Part shown: in pieces, positions 47,401-64,000 of the stretch
Numbering within the stretch: the stretch's first letter is position 1
How the letters are laid out: each line of letters starts with the position of its first letter
Assembly (NCBI RefSeq): GCF_037975245.1
Contig: NC_092581.1
Coordinates: 1,128,501 to 1,192,500 of the forward strand
Direction: 5' to 3'
From: Apostichopus japonicus
Taxonomy: Eukaryota; Echinodermata; Holothuroidea; Aspidochirotida; Stichopodidae
Length of the DNA: 64,000 nucleotides
The notes under the pieces: generated by a model
What the model was told of the DNA's origin: nothing
The model's database searches: none
Seen by the model: the letters and a program-made list of their open reading frames with translations, nothing else
Program-made: the position numbers and the translations under genes

Positions 47401-50400
47401 ATTATTGGGGGGGCTAATGTGTGGAGACTATCTAAGCGGAGCGCCACCATCGGTTGGCGCGGAGCGTACAAGAAAATTTTGGGTTTTTTCAAACCCCCAG
47501 ATGGCCGGAAACGGCACTTCCCGAGTGTTTTATGTTTCGAATACCTAGCCCTAAAATATGGGTCTCAAGCCTGCAATTTCTCTGATTGCACGTAAAAGTC
47601 TGTAAAAACATTGTTATTTGTATATCCGATGGTGTTTTAAGAGAGTAGCTATTACTCGTAGTGTACTCGCAAAGACGTTTTTTGAGTGTAGTAAGGGTAG
47701 TGGCGGAGCTAGGGGTATTGGTCGGGGGGGGCAAGAATGGTCTGTAGGGGCACTTTCGACACTATCTAAGCGGAGCGCCACCACAGGTTGGCGCGGAGCG
47801 TACAGAAATTTTTTGAGTACAGATACTCCCTAGATTGCAGGAAATGACCCTCTCCGGGCCTTGCTAATTTGCAGATAAACGGAGAATAAATAGGTGTCGT
47901 CGCCATTTTGTCGGAAAATTACACCAACAGAATATGACAAATGTCAATAGATAGATGAGAGCGCAATAAAATAGTCAATAATCGCGAATAAGTAAAAAGT
48001 AGTGAAAAGCTGAAAAAGGCGCCAGCAGTCTATTTGAGTCCGTCAGGGGGGGGGGGGCATCCGCCCCTGACTGTATGGACGCTGTATGGACTGTATGGAC
48101 GGGATGTTGGAGAACTGGCTGAAATGAGGCAAGTCATTGGCATGGGCGTCAACAGGTGGGGGACGGGGGGACATGTCCCCCCCCCCACTTTCAAAAGTGG
48201 AGGGGATATCATATCATTTGTCCCACCCACTTTTCAGAGTAGTTATTTAAAAAAAAATCACATGCATATGCGCGATTTTCTATTTAAGGTCAAGAAATCT
48301 GGACTCCCTGGGCCCCTGCTATCTATCACTTGCACCGTCATTTATCTCCCATTCTCCCAATATCCTAAATCTGCCCATTTAATTCGTTCGGGGGGGGGGG
48401 GGAGACCATTCGAAAGTATTGAATCTTGCACACATGTTGTTTGTATGGGTTCCAAGGGATTAGGTAAGCCATACAGGTAGATGGTGATGAGTTACTATGT
48501 TCATATCACTACCTCCAGTCCCTTAGACTGGACGGACGAATAGGGGTGTAGGGGTTAAGTAATTAAGGCTACATGTATTCGCCGGATATGGTAGATCTTT
48601 ATTGTTGAGTGCCGGCTAGGCGCTACACACGCTCTGCGCGCGGTGCCTTTTTCTGATTATTATTATTAAAGTACCTGGGCACATAACAACTGACGTCTCG
48701 CACCTACATGTATGTATTATATATACCACTCCACTCATCCCGGAGGTGACGGCGCCACTTTTTCAATATTTCGTTTGAGATGGACGCTGTGTAATTCGTC
48801 TCCCTTGGTGTCAGAACGGCATCTTTCTACCAGTACTTTCTGTCGGAATTTAGTTTTGTGAGACAAAATTTCTCCTCACAGATCTGGTTCTGATGTAACT
48901 AAAAACGACTCAGGAAGGCCGTCTCCTGCGATCTAGGGGGTCTTATGTACCCAAAATTTTCTGGTACGCTACGCGCCAACCAATGGTGGCGCTCCACTTA
49001 GATAGTATAGTGTCCCCCTCACTTTCTGAAACCTGCTGACGCCCATGGTCATTGGCCTAAAACGAAGTTGTGTTGAGCTTACCGGTACTCACACTCACTG
49101 CTTCCACTTTTCACGGAGAAGCGGTAGGGGTGACAATGTGGTCTATAGCCAGGGGACGGGCCGAGGGTCCCCCTGCATTTACTAAAATTATTACACCTGT
49201 ATAGTATACGTGTGCATCGGACAGATCGACAAGTATGCATTGAAAAATGGGCAGATGCACGTTTCGGAGCCTTGGTAAATATTGGGGGGGCTTATCATGC
49301 ATTTGCCCCTGAGCCCCTCCAAGCCCCCCCGGTTCCGCCGCCACTGCTATTCACCCATATTACACAAGTCAGCAGTTTCGAAACTTTCAAAAAAAATGTC
49401 AAAATAATATATACCTGCAATGGAGCAAAAAACAGCAACGTCTTCTGCATGACCACAATATGGTGTATCCCAGTCTGTATATGTACAATCCTGCCAAAAC
49501 CACTCGTTACCCCTGCATCCCAGTTGACCCATTATAGGTCCCGATCCCTCGCCATACGTTGCTCCCCCTAGAAATGTGTCCACGCCACCGAACCCTAATT
49601 GACGACAGATGACACTAGCGTCCTCGTATGACCAATCGTTATCGCAGATTGTTCCCCATTCTCCTTGGTTAAATATCTCTACTCTCCCGATATTATTCGA
49701 TGCGCCGCCTATCAGACGTATGCTTCCTTGATACGGTGTTGGAAGAGGTTCTGAAATGAGGATACAACAAGTTTAATACAAGAATGCAACGACTAGTCCG
49801 AAATGGAGAAAACGGCTGAACAATATATTATTAATACATTTTAGGATACAGTCATTGATACTGTGGTTAATGTACGGCTTTATGTTTGCTCTGCTGATTG
49901 ATATGTTTTGTGAAAAGTAACAAAGCGCTAAAGGATCTAACACGATTATTTCTAGACTCATAAATGTTTTATCGACGCAAAACACATCACATACTTAATG
50001 TTCAAACTAAATTAACGGAAGAAAATGATGACACCGCCTGCCGACATGGAAACGTTAGAGATGGTCAAAATATTTCAGTCCACCTATAGTGGAAAATGAC
50101 CAATGAAATTATCGATTGGGGATGTTTCATTCATGAACTGATAATGTCAATATATTTCCTATCAGATGAGTTTAAGTAATCTAATTTTTGTTTATGCTTG
50201 AATGAAATCTCACCACAAAAGAGAAAATCTAAATATCAAGAAATAGGAAAAAATCCCGACATTTGAAAGATAGGCATAATCAGAATATACTTACCGAGAT
50301 GGGAGCATATTACCCCAGCATCGTCACTGTGCGCACATAATGTAGTATTCCATCCTTCATAGTGACATTGTAACCAGTTTGGTTCGTCTCCATTGCAATC

Positions 50401-52628
50401 AATGTGGTTCATAATTGGACCAGACCCTTCGCCGAAGTAGGCTAGGTCACCATATCGGTAAACACCATTGTGACCGAGTTGCTTGCATATTACGTAAGCT
50501 TCTTGGAACTCCCAGTGTGAATCACAAATAGTTCCCCATTCATTTTCGTAGTAGATTTCGACTCTTCCTTCATGTGCAACCGACCCACCAGTAAGGCGCA
50601 CTTCACCAAGAAATGATTCTAAAAATATTGTTAAACAAAACTACGGATTTCATAGATTCTACAGTCTGTAATATGTAAGAAATGCTATGTAATTAATTCA
50701 AAGTAGATGAAAATAGCCTAAAGGGTGCAACGTATTACTGCAAGTAAATATTGGTATGTTCAATTTGTCATTGATGAATTCACTTCGATCAAACTTTACT
50801 GCCCACAATATTCAATCATGTAACTGCAATTTTGCAAAGAACCTATTACGCTTTTCTTCATGACAACAACTAGCGATTGATTACCTTATCCTATACATGC
50901 TATGTAGGTTATAATGGGATCGTGTTAATATTGGTACTTAATTCTATTGTTGTGAATAGCCTCTATATACATGTTGTAGCACCCATGGGCGTAGGAGGCG
51001 GGGGGGTGGGGGCTGCAGCATCCCCAACCAAACATTTTTGTGAAATTTCGGGCAATATGCTGAGAATTTTTCGGGCACCTACTGAAAGAAAAATAATTTG
51101 CAATGTGTTTTTCAATGGTTAAACTGATAGTATTATGATCATTATTATTTTAACGACTTCCCCAATAATTATAATAAATATGGAAGGGTTATAACACGGG
51201 AAATGATTGTATACTATTGGCATGCGATGTAATAACCGACGCATGCTTATATGATATGCACATTAAGATGCTGAACGCGCGCGGAGCGCTTGGAAAAATG
51301 TTGGTTATATTTTTCGGGCAAGTCTTTACAGCCCCCCTAAAACAAATTGGGCCCCTACGCCTATCGTAGCACCGTTTGTGATACCATGGAGCTATTTGTT
51401 CATAGCTCCATGGTCATACTAATGCACAGCTTACTACAATGTCTGCATCAATACTAAGGCGCATCTTCTTTGTAAGCTTGTTTATTTAATCAATCCTTAC
51501 CGTTATGTAAACATCGCACACCAGAATCCTCAGAGTGGTCACAGTTATGGATATAAAAGCCGTCGGAAGGACAATCTAGCAACGTTGACTCATCACCAGT
51601 GCACCTGACTTCATCCATCAAAATATCTCCTCTCCCAGGACCGAAATAAGCATTTCCGAACGCAGCATCAGTGCCTTCGTATCCTAGTTGTCTACAGATT
51701 ACCGAAGCATCACGTGTGTCCCACGAGTCATCACAGATAGTATTCCATTTGCCGTCGTAAAGGACTTCAACACGCCCCTCGTATTGGGATAATCCTCCGA
51801 TCAGTCGGGCATCACCGTCTTCTATAATTTGGGATTAATGATTCGTAAACAAAAAACCTCTACATTTTAACAAGAAATGCAGGTTATTTTAATCTTGATC
51901 CTAGTGAATGTAGAAACTGAAATATTGCAATACCGATTATATAATGCCCAATCATGTTTATGGGAAAATGGGGGTCTCCTGCCCCCTCCCCCAAAAAGGT
52001 TTGGCTACTAAACTATATGCAAACTTGTTTAAAGACTTTATCTGTCCTTGTTCGCTGCTTCATCTGTATATTTCTCTATACAAGGATTAACTAACTGTAG
52101 AACTACACCAATTATCCCCATTTGCTGTTTTCTAGCCGTCACTATAGTGAATAATTTGAATATTCTGTAATGCTGTGGACATTATCATTGCTATTGCTCG
52201 ATTTTAGTCGCTTTAATTTGACGCCACTTCCATTTAATTACAACACAGGTAGATTAAAAATAACATATTTTTGTATTAGTTGTAATCCAGATTATCAATG
52301 CCAACTAGTAAACTGACTTTGCAGTCAGTAACGTTTGAATATGCTGCGATCTTAGTGGTCGCGTGTTAGCTAATGTGTTATCAAGTACACGTGACCTTAT
52401 CCATTACCAGCAATTGTATTCGAAGAACATGGCGTATTACTTTACCCGTAATTATCAAGATAACTTGAATGAATGCTTACACCGGTCTTTCCCTAAACTT
52501 ATTGCAAACACTCTTAGTTCAAACCATTCAAAAAGGAAAAACTTACCTTGAGCATTGACTAAATAACCACACGTCAACAGGCATCTTAATATTTCCAAAG
52601 CGAGAAAGGCATATATCCGAAAATTCAT
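44078..52628 (-). CDS. SRCR gene B: type I membrane receptor with five SRCR domains
   Basis: Seven coding exons: 52628-52547, 51821-51501, 50618-50295, 49750-49415, 46876-46544, 45965-45642 and 44448-44078. All introns are phase 1 and the total is 2091 nt (about 696 aa), closing at TAA. Order: signal peptide (1-27), SRCR1-5 (28-134, 135-242, 243-354, 355-465, 466-573), TM helix (about 578-598) and a tail of about 98 residues. All five SRCRs have six cysteines (group A pattern). The predicted role is a surface scavenger or pattern-recognition receptor; no ligand can be named. Tail features are SKKRK next to the membrane, then PPSYND and GPAYY. It matches gene C (55128-63771) domain by domain, so the pair arose by tandem duplication. 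An AATAAA lies about 10 nt past the stop. Confidence 0.85.
45210..45601. mobile_element. hAT-like element (392 bp) in the last intron of SRCR gene B
   Basis: Ends CATAGGCGTAGGAG and CTCCTACGCCTATA, flanked by the perfect 8 bp repeat ATTTCCAC (45202-45209 and 45602-45609). The interior word AATATGCTGAGAATTTTTGG and the AACGCGCG stretch are shared with the copies at 50984 and 54495. Its insertion point lies only about 32 bp past the donor of exon 6. Confidence 0.87.
45642..45965 (-). CDS. SRCR gene B exon 6: SRCR domain 5 (membrane-proximal)
   Basis: A 324 nt phase 1-1 exon: YYPRLVDGNSWYEGRVEVWD, WERFCSNNF, VCQQLGYLDY, GVGYAPPSDVGFHC and GSVAVRC. Closely related to gene C SRCR5. Donor GTGAGT. 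Confidence 0.9.
46544..46876 (-). CDS. SRCR gene B exon 5: SRCR domain 4
   Basis: A 333 nt phase 1-1 exon: GGVRLAGDASEHSGRVEVYH, WGTICDNGW, VICKQLGYPGA, GSGPVFLDQVKCDGSE and HEEDVGVRC. Pairs with gene C SRCR4 (CDGSE, GWYxH). The donor GTTCGT is weak. Confidence 0.9.
47698..48070. mobile_element. Probable nested hAT-like fragment inside the 47380 element
   Basis: It starts TAGTGGCGGAGCTAGGGG and ends GCATCCGCCCCTG, both family-type termini, with the core ACTATCTAAGCGGAGCGCCA inside. No matching target duplication was found, so the boundaries are tentative. Confidence 0.5.
48141..49047. mobile_element. Nested hAT-like element (907 bp) inside the 47380 element
   Basis: Ends CATGGGCGTCAACAGG and CCTGCTGACGCCCATG are inverted repeats with one mismatch, flanked by the perfect 8 bp repeat GTCATTGG (48133-48140 and 49048-49055). 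It must be younger than its host element. Confidence 0.87.
49415..49750 (-). CDS. SRCR gene B exon 4: SRCR domain 3
   Basis: A 336 nt phase 1-1 exon. The frame from the acceptor TCATTTCAG is open throughout: GSIRLIGGASNNIGRVEIFN, WGTICDNDWSYEDASVICRQ, CRGNEWFWQDC and HAEDVAVFC. The WFWQDC word pairs it with gene C SRCR3. Donor GTATAT, close to a transposon insertion. Confidence 0.88.
50295..50618 (-). CDS. SRCR gene B exon 3: SRCR domain 2
   Basis: A 324 nt phase 1-1 exon: GEVRLTGGSVAHEGRVEIYY, WGTICDSHW, VICKQLGH, CNGDEPNWLQC and HSDDAGVIC. The WLQC and GWNT words pair it with gene C SRCR2. Donor GTAAGT. Confidence 0.9.
50984..51365. mobile_element. hAT-like element (382 bp) between SRCR2 and SRCR1 of gene B
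   Basis: Ends CATGGGCGTAGGAG and CCCTACGCCTATC, flanked by the perfect 8 bp repeat GTAGCACC (50976-50983 and 51366-51373). Its interior is strongly similar to the element at 45210-45601 (ACTGAAAGAAAAATAATTTG, GAACGCGCGCGGAGCGCTTG). Confidence 0.88.
51501..51821 (-). CDS. SRCR gene B exon 2: SRCR domain 1
   Basis: A 321 nt phase 1-1 exon: DGDARLIGGLSQYEGRVEVL, WNTICDDSW, VICRQLGYEG, DEVRCTGDESTLLDC and HSEDSGVRC. Counterpart of gene C SRCR1 (DGDVRLIGG). Donor GTAAGG. Confidence 0.9.
52547..52628 (-). CDS. SRCR gene B exon 1: signal peptide
   Basis: ATG gives MNFRIYAFLALEILRCLLTC then GYLVNAQ, a typical signal peptide with likely cleavage before or after the NAQ stretch. Donor CAAG then GTAAGT, phase 1. 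Confidence 0.85.
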
Positions 52629-55127
52629 TTTGACATTTGTTTACTTACGGGTGTGTATCTTATACACAATATACGCTTTCACTTCAAACGCAATATTAAA
52701 AACTGCAATCAATCGAGTTTAACAGACAGTTTGAAATTAGAATTCTTCCAGAGTAATATGTTTGTAACGTTAAGGTTAACTATGGTAAAGTAAATTAAAT
52801 GGCAATGAATTAACCAACATACAGTTTGTGTGAAAATTCGACTTTGATAAGGGAGCAAAGTTTACGCTTTTGTCAACATTCGTGGTATAAAGTGATAGTC
52901 TGTGTGACCCATATGTATGGCTGTTTGTCGATCCTTTCTGAGAAAGGTCATTAATAGTGCAACGAACACGTTATAGTCTTCTTGAAATATTACTTCGTAA
53001 CGTTTGATGACTTGCAATGTCAATCAACCTTTCACGTTTATTCAATCCGTGATTCCATGAAATGTTTTGCTGGCTGTCTGGAATATTGGTAATACTGTAC
53101 CTTATATGCGGGTTGTAACTTCCCCTTCTAGATAACATGATACGACAGGAATCGACAAGTTAAACATTAAAACAGTCAATAGGTCAATCGAAACTTCATG
53201 GAAAAACCAAGACAGCCATGGAAAAGGTTATACCTACACGATAGATGGTATAGTCGAAATGGATATAATTTAGACAATATTTCTAACTTTACATCAATTT
53301 CTTAGGTATGTCGGATCACATGCATAACCACCAAAATTGTGGAATATTTTATGCGATCAAATATAAGTGCTCAGTGTCATTAGACAACCAAACGCAATGG
53401 TTTTCTTAATTCTGGTAGCATGCCGTGTAATGATCATGAAAGAAACATAAACATTTAAATCAGTAGAGAAACAGTAATAATATTTTCATGTGAAGCTGCA
53501 GTTGAAGCTGCCTTTTCAGTTCGTTCCAGTTGAATACTTTCTCGTGTTGCCTAAAGTAGGGAGTGAAAAAAGTGACGCAAAGCAACACTGTGTTTTTTTA
53601 GGTTGTATTTCATGTGCCGTCAAGGTGAACTAAGAAGATGAACTAATGAGGTAGACTAATTATCAAGATGAAATAATGAGGTTCGAGTACAAATGTTAAC
53701 GTAACTATTACTGTTCTATTACTACTTTATGATTTAAATCTTAATGGGTTTTTATCACTTCATGCCAGTTCTTTATGCCAAGTGTACAAATTTTAAATTG
53801 ATGTGAAATACAGCCATTTGGAAAAGTAAATCAAGACTGTTGGATCATTTGATAATGGGATTGCGAGCTTACCAGCAGATCTAATTGTGATACAGGATGC
53901 GCCTGTTATCAATACACATACCGAACATTAATCCGAGCATTACGTTCAAAGTAATTCTCATGGGGGAATATTGCCTTTCTGTTACAACTATATATGGTTT
54001 CGCTGCTCTTTCATATGGAACGCGAAAAGGGCAACCATATTTCGTTGTCTAAACTAAGTTTGTTGCTGTCTAAACTAAAGTTGTTGCTGCTGTTTTACCA
54101 TGTTGTTGCTCAAACTCACGTTGATGTCTAAAATTCCGTTGTCTAAACTTACGTCGTTGTCTAAACTTACGTTAAACTTAGCAACGAAATAAGTTTGCCC
54201 TTTTCGCGTTCCATACGTTCACGCAGATGAGAGAAAACCCATAGAGTTCCGATCGAGCTCTGAGTTCAGTTAAAAGATTCGAATCCTCTCGCAGCATGTG
54301 CTTACAGTGCCATGATTGAATTATCTTTATCATTTCTACATTACCTCTCTGTTTGTGAACCAATTCTAATATAACATAAGAAACGCTATTTCAGTATTGT
54401 TCAACGCAGCTAAATTACTTGTCTGAAATGTATAATTTAAATCAGTGTTAATGGCGCACGCATTAAACATGTTATTGTGGTTATAGGCATTCATTGGTTA
54501 TTACATCACATGCAAATAACATACAATCATTTTCCGTGTTATATAACCCTTCCATATACGTTAGAATTATTGGGCAAGTCGTTACGATAATGATGATAAT
54601 AATAATATCAGTTTAGCCATTGAAAAACACATTGCAAATTAGTCTTCTTTCAGTAGGTGCCCGAAAAATTCGCAGCATATTGCCCGAATTTCCCCCCAAA
54701 AAATTTGTTTGGGGGCTGCAGTCCCCCAGCCCCCCCCCCCGCCTCCTACGCCTATGCACATTAACGCTAGTGTTTTGTCGAATACAATGAGCAATCATTC
54801 ATTTCAACAATTCACTAACGTTGTCCATGTACTTTCGATTGGCAAATTACGATTTACAAATGTTCCAACCACTTTGCGAGAATAAGTAAAACAAACTAAT
54901 TTCAGTAACATACTAAACTACTAAATACATAAACAGTAGTTTGAGCTTGGACGAAGGAATAAAACTGTCCTTTAAACAAAATAATGTTTTAATCCTGTCG
55001 ATAAGGGTTTTCCTCAAATGGTCGCGTAATTAGGTTCATCAACAGGGGTCATTCTCTCTGATTATACATGATTTTGAGAGGACTGCATCGACAGGGAATG
55101 GAAAGATGAACGTTGACTATGATCAGC
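52629..55127. other. Intergenic region between SRCR genes C and B
   Basis: About 2.5 kb serving as the probable promoter region of gene B and 3' flank of gene C. It holds repeats of GTTGTCTAAACT and GTTGCTGTCTAAACT-type words at about 54040-54180 and the hAT-like fragment at 54495-54756. No exon was recognised. Confidence 0.5.
54495..54756. mobile_element. hAT-like fragment, reverse orientation
   Basis: The right end GCCTCCTACGCCTATG and interior words (TCGCAGCATATTGCCCGAAT, ATAACATACAATCATTTTCC) match the 45210 and 50984 elements in reverse complement. The other half is missing; the left boundary is approximate. Confidence 0.7.
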
Positions 55128-63771
<8,644 letters not shown>

Positions 63772-64000
63772 GGCCGACACATGATAAACCTTAGAGCGTC
63801 TGATCTATACGGAAATTAGCAATGTACAGTTATAGTAAAGTATTTATTGCCCGTTATTGTTGAAACTCATGACAGTGTGGTAAGAATTTGAGACTTCGCA
63901 CCAAGATATGATTAATTATTTTACAAGACGTATGTATTGAACTTTGTATTAGTGGTTACTATGTGTTCGTTAGTAAATAATAACAAATGGTCACTTGGCA
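63772..64000. other. 5' flank of SRCR gene C
   Basis: Upstream side of the gene C start codon, up to the window edge. AT-rich; no promoter element can be assigned with confidence. Confidence 0.4.

Larger units (their letters stand above)
47380..49346. mobile_element. hAT-like composite element (1967 bp) in an intron of SRCR gene B
   Basis: Ends CAGGCGCGGCGGAAC and GTTCCGCCGCCACTG are inverted repeats (13 of 15), flanked by the perfect 8 bp repeat CTATTCAC (47372-47379 and 49347-49354). It contains a second complete element at 48141-49047 and another pair of hAT-like ends at about 47698 and 48070. Core words of the family occur near 47430, 47765 and 48965. No transposase frame is visible. It lies between SRCR3 and SRCR4. 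Confidence 0.83.

Overview
This looks like animal nuclear DNA, most likely from a marine invertebrate deuterostome, with an echinoderm (sea-cucumber-like) genome as my best guess. The reasons are intron-rich genes, AT-rich non-coding DNA full of tandem arrays and small DNA transposons, a multi-copy family of scavenger-receptor cysteine-rich (SRCR) receptor genes, and a peroxisomal 2-hydroxyacid oxidase. The species is inference. There are no operons, RNA genes or CRISPR arrays. All four gene models were built by hand from reading frame, splice sites and phase; every exon junction closes in frame. All four genes lie on the minus strand.

Layout. 1-2760: a degenerate array of about 69 bp units mixed with broken copies of one ABCC (MRP-type) transporter exon. 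2761-12392: non-coding DNA with an inverted repeat, a short hAT-like element (9209-9564) and small tandem repeats. 12393-12865: a 25-copy 19 bp minisatellite starting just after the stop codon of SRCR gene A. 12878-20901: SRCR gene A (signal peptide, 4 SRCR, transmembrane segment, cytosolic tail; about 588 aa). 20902-26389: intergenic, holding a 1.56 kb hAT-like element with intact target duplications. 26723-34315: 2-hydroxyacid oxidase in 8 exons (about 385 aa, C-terminal SKL), with a 16-copy 51 bp minisatellite in one intron and a possible alternative last exon at 26390-26613. 34316-44077: a gene desert made of three large repeat blocks (CAATCAGACG-type arrays in opposing orientations, a TATGAATATCTGTGGC satellite, and a 21 bp array).

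44078-52628: SRCR gene B (signal peptide, 5 SRCR, TM, tail; about 696 aa). 55128-63771: SRCR gene C, same architecture (about 714 aa). B and C match domain by domain, so they are a tandem whole-gene duplication; A is a more distant relative. Each SRCR domain is one exon bounded by phase-1 introns. All three tails carry a PPSY motif followed by an acidic position, which suggests a shared WW-domain or ubiquitin-ligase adaptor and points to a cluster of endocytic or signalling pattern-recognition receptors. That function is inferred, not shown.

The introns of the SRCR genes are loaded with hAT-like non-autonomous elements. Six still have perfect 8 bp target-site duplications, and several insertions lie within about 20-60 bp of splice donors.
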